Assembly (NCBI GenBank): GCA_028281575.1
Contig: JANQJP010000064.1
Span: 62,001 to 126,000, forward strand
Reading direction: 5' to 3'
Length of the DNA: 64,000 bases
Source of the DNA: Cellvibrionaceae bacterium
GTDB lineage: Bacteria; Pseudomonadota; Gammaproteobacteria; Pseudomonadales; Cellvibrionaceae
Shown one piece after another: positions 9,021 through 18,142 of this stretch; position 1 is the first letter of the stretch; every line of letters starts with the position of its first letter. The notes beneath the pieces were generated by a model. The model saw only the letters and a program-made list of their open reading frames with translations. It was not told the origin of the DNA and did not search any database. The translations under genes were made by a program, and so were the position numbers.

Positions 9021-9946
9021 CCACGGATTATAAAGCGGCTTATCTTCGTCAAAAAAAAGCACGGGAGAAAGCGGAAGAGTTATTGGAGAACCGCTCGCGC
9101 GAACTCTACGACTCAAACCGTTCGCTGATGCAGGCTTACGAGAAACTCAAGTCGCAAAAAGCGCAATTACTCCACCAGGAAAAACTCGCGTCGATTGGTC
9201 AATTGAGCGCTGGCGTTGCCCACGAGATAAATAATCCCGCAGGCTTTGTAAAAAGTAATCTTAACAGCCTAAAAAGCTATCTCCGCGATATCAAAGATTA
9301 CCTGGTTGAAACAGACATACTCGCAGGACAAACACCAGAACTTAAAAACACACTCGATGCACTCAAAGAAAAGATTGACCTCGAATTTGTACTAAACGAC
9401 ATACAGGAACTTACCAACGATTCAATTGACGGTATGGAACGCGTTGCGGCAATTGTAAAAAGTTTAAAAGACTTTGCGCGACCGGACTGCGAAAACCCTC
9501 AGCCATATTCAATCAACGACTGCATCCAAAACACGTTAAAACTGGTCAACAGCGAAGTGAAATACCACGCTGAAATTAAAACAGACTACGGCGATATACC
9601 CGATCTTCGCGGCCAGGCGGGCAGCATGAGCCAGGTCTTTCTAAATCTAATTGTCAATGCTGCTCATGCCATTAACGAAAACGGCATCATTACAATTTCG
9701 ACCCGCATTGAAGGACAGGAAGTGATTGCAAGCATTGAAGATAACGGCAGCGGCATTCCAGAAGATATTCGCCGCCATATCTTCGACCCATTCTTTACCA
9801 CCAAAGGTGTCGGCACGGGCACCGGCTTAGGACTGGCTATTTCTGAGAGCATCGTCCGTAAACACGGCGGTGTCATTCATGTCCAAAGCACTGTTGGCGT
9901 TGGCACTACATTTAATATCCATCTCCCTGTGAACACCGACAGTTAG
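9017..9946 (+). CDS. hnoK: H-NOX-associated histidine kinase (HnoK-like)
   Basis: A 309-aa cytosolic kinase. An N-terminal coiled coil (about residues 5-65) leads into HisKA with the phospho-acceptor in [15 protein letters not shown], then HATPase_c with [38 protein letters not shown]. There is no sensor domain of its own, as expected for a kinase regulated in trans by H-NOX. The frame is open upstream to 8969, but ATG 9017 overlaps the H-NOX stop codon as ATGA, which is the natural coupled start. It likely phosphorylates the degenerate HD-GYP protein and perhaps the HTH-receiver regulator (inference from the Shewanella and Vibrio systems). Confidence 0.92.
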   Translation: MTTDYKAAYLRQKKAREKAEELLENRSRELYDSNRSLMQAYEKLKSQKAQLLHQEKLASIGQLSAGVAHEINNPAGFVKSNLNSLKSYLRDIKDYLVETDILAGQTPELKNTLDALKEKIDLEFVLNDIQELTNDSIDGMERVAAIVKSLKDFARPDCENPQPYSINDCIQNTLKLVNSEVKYHAEIKTDYGDIPDLRGQAGSMSQVFLNLIVNAAHAINENGIITISTRIEGQEVIASIEDNGSGIPEDIRRHIFDPFFTTKGVGTGTGLGLAISESIVRKHGGVIHVQSTVGVGTTFNIHLPVNTDS

Positions 9947-10090
9947 CCCAGCGATAAATTCATGCAAAATTTGCACAAATACCGTTAGGTATATACCATC
10001 GCCGCTACGCAAAAAAGTTGTATCGAGCTGTTGCCTCCCGTAACCCCAATACCGCTTTTGCCAAATAACATATTTTTAGACAGGGTGGTC

Positions 10091-10513
10091 ATGTTTGAGC
10101 TCCTTTACACCAGTGTTGCGACCAAAAAGCTGCGCGAACCAGATCTCACCGATATCTTGATTTACTCGAGAATCAATAACCAGAATATGGGCGTCACGGG
10201 CATGCTGGTTTGTCTCGATCGGCAGATCATGCAGATTCTCGAGGGCGATGAGGAGGCCGTTAAATGCATATTTGATGGGATTCGACGCGACAATCGCCAC
10301 ACCCAAGTCGAAGTGTTCTACCAGGGCTTTATCGATGAGCGCGCATTCAACCAATGGACCATGGCCTTTAAGCTGCTCGAGGGACATGAGGCCAGCAAAT
10401 TCCTCGTTGGCTACGAGGAATTTAATAAGGATAAGTGCCCGATAGGCATGGTGAAAGACAATCCCAACCTGGGGAAAAAGATGTTCCTTTCACTGAGAAA
10501 CTTCCTCGAGTGA
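10091..10513 (+). CDS. BLUF-domain blue-light photoreceptor (short form)
   Basis: A 140-aa protein made almost entirely of a BLUF domain. The three key flavin-pocket residues are present with canonical spacing: Tyr6 (ELLYTS), Asn30 (RINNQNMG) and Gln48 (IMQILEG), with the GVTGML signature between. The Trp-Met pair is in NQWTMAF. BLUF proteins bind FAD and report blue light to a partner. The frame is open to a TTG at 10031, but ATG 10091 follows a good AGGGTGG box and starts the domain. No output domain is attached. It ends 26 bp before the left end of the Tn7-like element. Before that insertion it would have been directly convergent with parE. Confidence 0.92.
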   Translation: MFELLYTSVATKKLREPDLTDILIYSRINNQNMGVTGMLVCLDRQIMQILEGDEEAVKCIFDGIRRDNRHTQVEVFYQGFIDERAFNQWTMAFKLLEGHEASKFLVGYEEFNKDKCPIGMVKDNPNLGKKMFLSLRNFLE

Positions 10514-10534
10514 GGTGTTCGTCAGGCCTTGCGC

Positions 10535-10539
10535 GCTAA
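10535..10539. repeat. Target-site duplication GCTAA, left copy
   Basis: Five bases GCTAA directly abut the TGTC end at 10540. The same five bases follow the GACA end at 37834. A 5-bp duplication is the Tn7-family hallmark. Confidence 0.93.
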
Positions 10540-10648
10540 TGTCGTTTCTAGCATAAGCTTATAAAACTATCCGTGGCATCTCTTGCCTGCGGACGAATAA
10601 AAGCAAAACATTATAAAAACAATAAAAGCATAAGTTTATAAAAAACTG
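10540..10648. repeat. Left transposon end with three TnsB-type binding repeats
   Basis: Starting with TGTCGTT, repeat 1 is AGCATAAGCTTATAAA (10550-10565). Repeat 2 is a degenerate copy, AATAAAAGCAAAACATTATA (from about 10596). Repeat 3 is AATAAAAGCATAAGTTTATA (from 10621). The spacing between repeats 1 and 2 is wide, as at the Tn7 left end. No gene lies between 10,514 and 10,682. Confidence 0.85.
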
Positions 10649-10682
10649 CCTAATACGAAACAATACGATCTACAAATACCAG

Positions 10683-12125
10683 TTAGTCAAATATTATTCC
10701 AGTTTCAAGGCTCTCACTAAATTTTTCATGGGTGGCATCGCGACGCAAAGTGCGAACTTGCCACAAATAGAAGGAACGTAACGTATCATTCAGTGGTGTT
10801 GTGCTATTCCGGTAAGCGGTGCCTCGGGAAATAAGTGCTGTCCCACAGTTCCCTTGCAACTGCTGCGGTCTTGCTGGGCTCCATCCTACGTTCCAGTAAC
10901 AAAAATCAGCAATGACCCGTTCTTTTGTAATGACCTCTAATCGACCATTGCAGGGCGACACTTCAATCTTTTGAAAACCTGGTGCCGTCGGAAGATATAG
11001 TCTTGATGGATACAAGTCATGTTGGAGATAGCCCATCCGGTCAAAACCGAGTGTTCCAGCCAGAGGCCAAGCTTTGCTCTCATCGTCCATCAATTGATCA
11101 ACACTTGGAGGGGTTAGAATAGTCGTTGTACAAAGTGGTTCATTTTTACTGCAAGTTAAGATCTGTTCTCTTGCCCAAAAGGGTTTTAGATGAACGGCAA
11201 GATCCTCGTCCGCAATCCTGCCACCTGTACTTTGTGCCCATCGAACTATAGACACCTCTATGCATAGCTTCATCGATATGACAACTGGGGACGTGAAAGA
11301 TATCAATTCGTCCCCTGGATGTGACTTCTCCAAACTCGCAAATAGGGCTCTACAGGCGGAATTTATTTGCTCGCTTCCACCATCAAAACCGGGAGAGTCT
11401 GGAAACCAGTCCGGAAGACGCGGTTTAAGGAATGCTAATGTCGGGTGAAGCGGCAGCGCTATAAATGAATATTCATTTGCCAATTCCGACGGCATACCCC
11501 AGATCCGTTTAGCCAACACGAGTGTACGTAGGTATGCTGAAATCGATCGAAGAGCAGTGCGAGCAGAATATTGGCTGACAAATCCATCACCCAACGGCCT
11601 TGAGAAGTGCCATGCATCAGCTTGATAAGGCGCATGCGGGTAGGCTGCACTATTCTCGGCCCATTCAAATGCCATTTGTCTAAGGAAGGGAAGCCCCGTT
11701 TTATCCGCTAGTAAGCGCATATATGTCCGAAAGATCCTGGGTAAGTCGGTGCCCTGAACGCTTTCAAAATCATTGGGTATCTCAAAATCTTTTGGCACTT
11801 CCTGAAGGTTCATTTGGATTGGTGTAATCGACAATCCATAACTCTCGACCAATATGTCTGAAAGCAAAGAAGGCTTAGGGATGCTATCTTCTAACTCAAT
11901 GCTGGGTGTGTAGTCGTGTCCCTGCGCGGCTATCCAAAAAATACATAACACCTCGACTACTTCTGCTTCAAGTTTGCGCGAACGTAGAAACAGGAGTAGC
12001 GCAGATTCAGTTTCTGTTTTTGTGAGTGACTCTCCCAGCCGAGCTGCGAGTTCTTGCATGGCCCACCAACGTGAAGACATTGACGGCCAGCTGAGACTGG
12101 CGATGAGAATACGTAATTCGTTCAT
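10683..12125 (-). CDS. Unknown 480-aa partner of the L30-nuclease-NTPase protein
   Basis: I do not recognise a family. The protein is 480 aa and soluble, with a helical N-terminal stretch of repeat-like character (about residues 10-70, SSRWWAMQELAARLG and LLLFLRSRKLEAEVVEVL). The middle has several aromatic loops (residues about 150-260), and a probable beta-rich C-terminus ends near TLRSFYLWQVRTLRRD. No Walker, nuclease, Toprim or zinc motif is visible. Its ATG overlaps the TGA of the upstream 1570-aa gene (ATGA at 12122-12125), so the two are translationally coupled and very likely act together. It is the last gene before the left transposon end. A regulator, an effector or a chaperone of the NTPase are all possible. 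Confidence 0.75.
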   Translation of the reverse strand: MNELRILIASLSWPSMSSRWWAMQELAARLGESLTKTETESALLLFLRSRKLEAEVVEVLCIFWIAAQGHDYTPSIELEDSIPKPSLLSDILVESYGLSITPIQMNLQEVPKDFEIPNDFESVQGTDLPRIFRTYMRLLADKTGLPFLRQMAFEWAENSAAYPHAPYQADAWHFSRPLGDGFVSQYSARTALRSISAYLRTLVLAKRIWGMPSELANEYSFIALPLHPTLAFLKPRLPDWFPDSPGFDGGSEQINSACRALFASLEKSHPGDELISFTSPVVISMKLCIEVSIVRWAQSTGGRIADEDLAVHLKPFWAREQILTCSKNEPLCTTTILTPPSVDQLMDDESKAWPLAGTLGFDRMGYLQHDLYPSRLYLPTAPGFQKIEVSPCNGRLEVITKERVIADFCYWNVGWSPARPQQLQGNCGTALISRGTAYRNSTTPLNDTLRSFYLWQVRTLRRDATHEKFSESLETGIIFD

Positions 12126-15100
12126 TGGTCTGACGCGTCAGACGGTGAGAATAGCTCAATTCCCCAGAGAGGTTGAACTAGCGGAAGAGTACGAGTATCG
12201 TCAATGACGCAATTAACCATGGCCTCTGCAAATTTAACCGCCTCTTCAATTCGTCCCTGCCTCACGTAAAAGTATACAGCCAGTTCATTAGGAGCGATGC
12301 GTTGTGGCATCGGATCGCTGAACATGCTGTATGTCGTTTGCTCTACAAACTCGTCACAACGGTTAGGATAGTATTTGAAGACCAAATCAAACCTTTCGCA
12401 AATATTGTCAATGTTCTCCATATACCCATGCCATCCCCCCTTCAATATTTGAGCGCGGACAAGATATTTCCATGCCGCGTTAGAACCGCTCTGTTTTCGC
12501 TTTGAATGGAAGGCGAGATCTGATAGGTGCAGAACATCCGTGTGTCGTCCTTCTTCTGATAAGAGCAACCCTTCGAGCTCCGCAATCAACCTTTTTCTCT
12601 GACCGTTCGTATCCCAGTGCTGATACCACGCTCTAATCTGGGTTTCTCTCTCTTCGTAACTTATATCTGACAAGCTTTCGAGCAAGTCATCTAACTGTTC
12701 TGGTCCAAAGTCAGCGACATTGCCATCATAGTGCTTGGTCTCATCACTGGTCTCTGCATGTTCTTCCCGTTGCAGGACGCCCAAATCCCATCCGTTGTGG
12801 TCCTGAAGAATGCGCAATTGATTTTCAGCATTAACGTAGCCTTCTCCAGCGAGTTTTTGAAGAGTATCGCGAATTTCAGATTGTAAGCCTGTACGCATTA
12901 GCGCTTCTAAGGACCAACCTTCCTTCGCCCCTTGCTCAACATAAGCTTGCAGACTGTCCTCTGCTAGCGACCAATCCCCCGCATTTGTATGCTCCTCATA
13001 CTTAGTAACCAATGCTGACGGCTTTAGTTTTGCTAATAGCCTATCAGCCTGACTGATGACATGCCTAGTACCCTTTCCATCGGTATAATCCAATACGTGA
13101 TGGATTTGCGGAGCGATTCTACTAAGTAACCTACGAGCATCGTCTGCCGCTACATCGGTTAAATAGCAAATTGCGTCAACCGTGTTATTTAACGTTGGAT
13201 CTTTGCGATGCCCAAAACCTGTCGTCAGCTCCCAAGTCTGCTTGCAGAGTTCTTGGGCATCAGAAAGTAAGTTATGGCTAATAGCTATCGAACAAAGTTG
13301 TAGTGGAGCCTGAAGGTAAACACTAGTTTCCTCCCTAACTTCGGCATCAAGCACTGAACGTTGAGTTTGAACGAATTCAGCAGCCGCTTCGTCGGTCATT
13401 CTTATTAATGTTCCAGCTGAATATTGAGCACGGAAGGAGGAGCAATCGAACCAAGTACAAGCCTTGGCACGATCCATAGTTTCTTTTGTTAGCGCGACCT
13501 CGTTAGTGCTACATAATAGTGTGCTACCAAAATGTACGTCACAAGCGATTCGATGGAGGGCATTTCTAAAGTCTTCCGCAGCCGAACTCATCCAATGATT
13601 TTGCCTAAACCTTCTAAATTCAACTGGCTGAAGCAGATTGAAAAGCTCATCGAATCCTACAAATTCGCCGTACCACCAGCGATGAGCTATCTGTAAACCG
13701 ATCTCGGACAGCGCATCCATAAAATCAGTAACGTTTTCTCGATCTTCATATACGGGAGCTCTCGTAAGTTCGAAATTACTCTGATTCTCTGCCTCAGCAC
13801 AAAGACCTAGATGTACTGCACTAAAAAACCAATGGTGAGCAAGCTTCGCCAGTTTTTCCTTCTGTTGATAATAGTCATAACCCTCTCGCCAATTTATGGG
13901 GATTGGATCATTTAGCTGTCTAGATATTTTGGTTTGTGCCACCTCTATACAAGCAACAAAAGGTGTTCGGAAAAGATCTTTGAAATCATCTCGATCGGTA
14001 ATGTTTACCCCTGCAACAGCGAAGGCACGCACACAGGCATCGCTGATAACCCTCTTTTTGGACTTTTTAATAATGGATGAGCTGGCAACCTCCATCAAAT
14101 CATCAAGCTTCCCTTCCTCAACCAAGTTCTGGACTCGAGGCAACCAAACGAAAGGAGCGTTTTGTTCTACTAATTTCACGAGGTCTTCCTGACTCTTTCC
14201 AATGGAGCCGAGAAGAGTAAATGCACCGACCAAGAACTTAATTTCATCAGATGCTGCGTTGGATCTGTATCTGCTGGAGAGCCGGCTCAGCCCCCTGAAT
14301 CTGTGGAGGGCTTCTTCTCCGCATGTCTCTGCCTCAATCAGATTTCCTCGTAAGCGCAAGGCCAATCCAAGCGCAGCGAGGTGCAGGATATCTGTTTCAT
14401 GTCTAGAGGCGAATGCCTCTCGTATAACACCATCGTTCGTTGTCAGTGTCAGCGTGTAGGTAATGAGCCTGGCCATATCGTCGTTTTGCATTTGAAACTC
14501 GCTGCCACCCACCATTCGCGTCTTGAGGTGACCTAGACGATATGCGTCAGCAAATGCATAAGTTTTTAACGCTGCATCCAACGCATCTGATAGTAACGTT
14601 TCAAAAAGTACCTCTGGGTATCCCTCTTCAAGCCGAAGCATAATCCAATCACGGGTCAGTCCTCTTATGAGATTTTTCGGATCTCCCAGCTTCGCTTCCA
14701 CGGTCCACAGCCAATTCACGCGCAGCGATGAAGGAGCAGAATTTTTCAGCCAATTCGCGACAGCAGGCATCAGTTCCTTAACACGGTCATCATAACCTCC
14801 TGTTGCGCGCACGAAGACCGCCAAACTCTCATGAAAGACTTTTAGACCTGCAGCTGACGAGTGAAGCAAGTGCTCTACATTCCTTATCTCTGGAGTAGCA
14901 GTCTTGATCTCAGCAGCGATCTCAGCGAATGCTGTCCTCGGCCAATAGAACGGAAAAGCACAGACCAGTCGCAACGTGTCTTTCAAGCTGGGAAGAAGAT
15001 TTTCCCACAGAGATGCATAATAAAACTTCGCACCCTGACTTAAGTCCCCCTTCAACTGCCCTACATCCCAACTCGATAACCTTCGACGTAAATGCTCAAG

Positions 15101-16834
15101 CTCTGCCGTGGCATATATAACGTGGAGGGGATGACCATTAGTTCTCAAACGGAGAGCAGACGCTGCACCTTCCAGTTGCTCTTCCGCTTGTCTCTCATCT
15201 TCAAAGCCAGTTGTGAGCCTACCTTCATGAACGGCTTTGCGAAGGTAGGAAAGAACCGCGTTTTCTGACATCGCGGGCAACGTACGCCATTCTGCCTTAG
15301 GCGCGGAAGCGAGCAGATCAGTTGGCAGTTGGGCGTCATCCACGGGTTGAGTGCCGACAAGCAGAGCCACATTATCTGGGCAAGGTATAACCTGAGAAAA
15401 AAGGTCATCCAAAGGCTGTTTATCTTGAGCATTGGTACGCCAAACATGATCTAAGCCATCCAGGACTAGTACGAACGGCTTTCCCAACGCTTTGTAATAG
15501 GATGCGCAGGCCTCCAAAGATGGACGCAGTCCCCCACCCGTCTTTGGGACATCCTCGTGTAGCTGCGCAATCTGAGCCTGGATAGACTGCTCGACCACGT
15601 AGCTGTGCACCCTGTCACGGCCACGCTCACTTGTCGAAAGAAAGTAGTGATGACGAACCGTAGGGATGTCCTGCTCGGCAAGAGTGTCGCACAAGGCACT
15701 TAGATAGGTACTTTTTCCGCGGCCAGGTGGCCCCGTCAAAACTATTGTTTTCCCGGCAGCGTTGATTGTCTCTCGAATGAATTCCTGGTGGAAAGTTTCG
15801 TCTGGGACCTCGTATCCCTTGGGAACAACAAAGTCTTCCGGTAGGGGGGCAGGAGGCGTTGCACTCAGAATAGAACGAACTTTATCCAGCCTGATCCAGC
15901 CATCAGGAAGCGGTGAGCTCTTTTGAATCGCCCAATCCAGAGCCACGTATTTTAGGGTAGCGATCCCCTCTGAGGTTCCATGTTTACGAAGTCGCGAGTC
16001 GACCTCGTGCTCCAGCCCAATGTACTCTCTGTCACTGTGCCTAATATGCAGTTGACTGAAAAATGCCTCACATTCCTCTACGCTACCAAGCTCAGTAATG
16101 AGCTCCGAGCGCTTTGGTTCCTGAACCTTAGCAAAAGAAATCATCCCACCAATTAGGCAGGCTTCAATAGATGCGTCCGGACGGCGATTTGTCACAAGCG
16201 AGATCTCACCAGTACGCTGTGGATCGAGCTTTTTAAAAGCATCAAACCACTTGCGTAGAAACGACCGCGAACGTGTGGTTTTACCTGTTTTCTCAAGCAT
16301 CCAGTCCCAGCAAAGCAGATATTTTTCAGGGTTCGGTGTGAACTTGACCTGCTGAAGATCGACTAGACCATCGCTTCTCTCAATGACAATATCATCCAGA
16401 GCTTGAGGCGCTTCGGTTTTGTCATCGCACTCAAATTTTACTCGGCTGTAGCGTGTCGGTGCATCCAGCCAATCACACAGAACCTTGAGGCCCTGCCTAT
16501 TTTGATAGATATAGCCAGCCGCAGGAATTGCCGTGGATTTAATGTTCTCAGACCGAACTGGGTCAGGTGATGACTCTATGTTTCCTCTGAAAGGGAGTTC
16601 TTGAATCCTTTCAAATTTACTTTGTGTTTGTTCAAGCGAATTCTTATCTGAGGTTTCGACCAACTCAACTAAATGGCGGACTTTGTTAACCATTCCGCGT
16701 ATTGACGGTGTATCTTCAACATAAACTGAATGGCGAATTCTCCTTAGCCCCAACCCTCGGACACACGCTTTTTGATTCGAAGTACTGCGTATAGTACTTT
16801 TGATTTGGCGTATAAGTATTTTCTTTCTATCCAT
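12122..16834 (-). CDS. Ribosomal protein L30-like domain fused to a Cap4/DUF4297-like nuclease and STAND-type NTPase
   Basis: A 1570-aa protein. Residues about 4-59 are a full-length bacterial ribosomal protein L30-like domain (IKSTI, KACVRGLGLRRIRH, VEDTPSIRGM, NKV). After a linker (about 60-105) comes a probable PD-(D/E)xK nuclease of the DUF4297/Cap4 type (about 106-290): GYIYQNRQGLKVL, acidic pair Asp147-Asp148 in ALDDIVIE, and QQVK with Lys164. A P-loop NTPase follows, with Walker A GPPGRGKST (368-376) and Walker B FVLVLDGLDHV (Asp459). The remaining ~1000 residues look like helical repeats, the usual sensor half of STAND proteins such as Avs. The architecture suggests an anti-phage protein that degrades DNA after sensing a trigger (inference). 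The L30 domain is not known to me in this setting. A GTG at 16840 is an alternative start; the ribosome-binding site is weak. It is coupled to the 480-aa gene. Confidence 0.85.
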   Translation of the reverse strand: MDRKKILIRQIKSTIRSTSNQKACVRGLGLRRIRHSVYVEDTPSIRGMVNKVRHLVELVETSDKNSLEQTQSKFERIQELPFRGNIESSPDPVRSENIKSTAIPAAGYIYQNRQGLKVLCDWLDAPTRYSRVKFECDDKTEAPQALDDIVIERSDGLVDLQQVKFTPNPEKYLLCWDWMLEKTGKTTRSRSFLRKWFDAFKKLDPQRTGEISLVTNRRPDASIEACLIGGMISFAKVQEPKRSELITELGSVEECEAFFSQLHIRHSDREYIGLEHEVDSRLRKHGTSEGIATLKYVALDWAIQKSSPLPDGWIRLDKVRSILSATPPAPLPEDFVVPKGYEVPDETFHQEFIRETINAAGKTIVLTGPPGRGKSTYLSALCDTLAEQDIPTVRHHYFLSTSERGRDRVHSYVVEQSIQAQIAQLHEDVPKTGGGLRPSLEACASYYKALGKPFVLVLDGLDHVWRTNAQDKQPLDDLFSQVIPCPDNVALLVGTQPVDDAQLPTDLLASAPKAEWRTLPAMSENAVLSYLRKAVHEGRLTTGFEDERQAEEQLEGAASALRLRTNGHPLHVIYATAELEHLRRRLSSWDVGQLKGDLSQGAKFYYASLWENLLPSLKDTLRLVCAFPFYWPRTAFAEIAAEIKTATPEIRNVEHLLHSSAAGLKVFHESLAVFVRATGGYDDRVKELMPAVANWLKNSAPSSLRVNWLWTVEAKLGDPKNLIRGLTRDWIMLRLEEGYPEVLFETLLSDALDAALKTYAFADAYRLGHLKTRMVGGSEFQMQNDDMARLITYTLTLTTNDGVIREAFASRHETDILHLAALGLALRLRGNLIEAETCGEEALHRFRGLSRLSSRYRSNAASDEIKFLVGAFTLLGSIGKSQEDLVKLVEQNAPFVWLPRVQNLVEEGKLDDLMEVASSSIIKKSKKRVISDACVRAFAVAGVNITDRDDFKDLFRTPFVACIEVAQTKISRQLNDPIPINWREGYDYYQQKEKLAKLAHHWFFSAVHLGLCAEAENQSNFELTRAPVYEDRENVTDFMDALSEIGLQIAHRWWYGEFVGFDELFNLLQPVEFRRFRQNHWMSSAAEDFRNALHRIACDVHFGSTLLCSTNEVALTKETMDRAKACTWFDCSSFRAQYSAGTLIRMTDEAAAEFVQTQRSVLDAEVREETSVYLQAPLQLCSIAISHNLLSDAQELCKQTWELTTGFGHRKDPTLNNTVDAICYLTDVAADDARRLLSRIAPQIHHVLDYTDGKGTRHVISQADRLLAKLKPSALVTKYEEHTNAGDWSLAEDSLQAYVEQGAKEGWSLEALMRTGLQSEIRDTLQKLAGEGYVNAENQLRILQDHNGWDLGVLQREEHAETSDETKHYDGNVADFGPEQLDDLLESLSDISYEERETQIRAWYQHWDTNGQRKRLIAELEGLLLSEEGRHTDVLHLSDLAFHSKRKQSGSNAAWKYLVRAQILKGGWHGYMENIDNICERFDLVFKYYPNRCDEFVEQTTYSMFSDPMPQRIAPNELAVYFYVRQGRIEEAVKFAEAMVNCVIDDTRTLPLVQPLWGIELFSPSDASDQ

Positions 16835-16851
16835 ATTCACCGATTATCAGA

Positions 16852-17253
16852 CTAATGAAAAAGCTTGAATGATCTAATCAATTCGTTTGTTTTTTCTGGG
16901 TTAGCACTTGTAACGCCCGAAATAGTCGACCAAATGGGATGGCGTTCCACAGGTGTTTTGAGCCAACCAGGCGCTTTTTGACTTGCTGCCCCAAAACTTA
17001 TAAACAAACTCTCTATATTGTCATCGAATTTTGGCCCAAACCCAGACCTGTTTAAGATAAGCTGGAGAAAGAAGAAGTTTCTCAATGAGCTTTGCCTGGC
17101 TGCTTGTCTTTTAACTTCTTCTTAAAATTATTGTCTGCCATATTTGTTCGCTGTCATTGTCGCGATATTTTCTCTTAAGACGCGTAAATTATTACTTTCG
17201 GCCGTTCTTGCTTTATCCAGGATCCTATCATGGTCTGCGAGGCCAATCGTCAT
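16852..17253 (-). pseudogene. Possible decayed gene upstream of the NTPase gene
   Basis: On the minus strand an ATG at 17251-17253 opens 41 codons (MTIGLADHDRILDKARTAES...), which end in TAA at 17128. A second TAA follows two codons later. The same frame then stays open for about 88 codons (EEVKRQAARQSSLRNFFF...ANPEKTNELIRSFKLFH) to a stop at 16852. The single frame broken by two close stops suggests one gene of about 130 codons that has been interrupted. It could equally be two small ORFs, the second starting at a TTG (17085). I do not recognise the product. It lies between the DUF6088 gene and the L30-fusion gene on the same strand. Confidence 0.35.
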
Positions 17254-17275
17254 ATTCCGTGCTGCCGGGAATAAG

Positions 17276-17905
17276 TTATTGAATCGAATCCAAGGCAGCC
17301 TGGAGCGCTGGCGCCCACCTTGAAAGAGATGATTCTTTAATCAACACGGAGATGTCGATATTAATCTCATTATCAGAATGGCCAAGGAGCTTAAATGCTC
17401 TCAGCAATTGGTCAGGTTCTGTCGTTTCTGGATTGAGAGCTTGTAACGCACGAAAAAGGCGGCCAAGTGGGGCGTCGTGCCACAGGAGTTTAGATGGGGG
17501 GACGTGTCTAATGGACACTGAGGCATTCCCAATCTTAAAGGTTTTGCTGGGGCCATTTGTCCACAACTGAGTATGCACGGGCATTTGTGTTTGGAATCGA
17601 AGTCGATACAGTTCCTCAACGTCTGTAGTTGTCAGAATGTAGCCTTTCTCTTGTGCCCATGCTTTAGCTAACGCCGCTGGTTCACAGGTCACTGTGATGT
17701 TAGGTAGGGATGCTATCGATTTTGGGCGAACGTAAAAGCCTGTCATCACCCGTGTTATGGTGCCCATCTGGCAAAAGTGCTTGATCCACCTCTGGGTAGC
17801 GGAACCGGACCCATACCCCTTCAGCTTTCGGTAAGCGATGGGCTGGCCAGGTTCGAACTCCAGTATCCTGACCAATATTTTATCTCTTACCGATTGGCGA
17901 CTCAT
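17276..17905 (-). CDS. DUF6088 / AbiEi-like antitoxin-type protein without a visible toxin
   Basis: A 209-aa protein with an N-terminal winged-helix region (about residues 1-60: SVRDKILVRILEF, AYRKLKGYGSGSATQRWIKHFCQMGTI, GFYVRPKS) and a C-terminal domain with the DUF6088 look (LPNITVTCEPAALAKAWAQE, TTDVEELYRLRFQT, VSIRHVPPSKL). Proteins of this class usually serve as the antitoxin or autoregulator of AbiE-type systems, followed by an AbiEii nucleotidyltransferase. No such toxin is present here; downstream is the decayed ORF and then the NTPase gene. A good AGGAG box precedes ATG 17903-17905. It may be a leftover antitoxin or an adopted regulator of the NTPase operon (inference). Confidence 0.7.
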   Translation of the reverse strand: MSRQSVRDKILVRILEFEPGQPIAYRKLKGYGSGSATQRWIKHFCQMGTITRVMTGFYVRPKSIASLPNITVTCEPAALAKAWAQEKGYILTTTDVEELYRLRFQTQMPVHTQLWTNGPSKTFKIGNASVSIRHVPPSKLLWHDAPLGRLFRALQALNPETTEPDQLLRAFKLLGHSDNEINIDISVLIKESSLSRWAPALQAALDSIQ

Positions 17906-18142
17906 TGCGGTGACTCCTGGTGGGTGGAAAGGACACTAATATGGTCTACTCTACGGGTCAACGGGACAGCTATCCACTGAGATATTACTAATGAAAGATC
18001 CATTCGTACCATTTCTAATGGAGTCGAATCTCTAACCACTTCATCCCGGCAGGCTAATTGTGACAGTGTTGATCTCCGCGTGTAATCAAGTTTATTTTAT
18101 TGTTGATATGAGTGATTGCTTTGAGTTGAATACAATCACCAC

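Noticed and set aside
12122-16834. Idea that the L30-like domain is linked to TnsD host factors
   Set aside because: Tn7 TnsD is known to be helped by ribosomal protein L29 and acyl carrier protein, not L30. The fused protein is far from the tns genes and has its own nuclease/NTPase parts, so a transposition role has no support.
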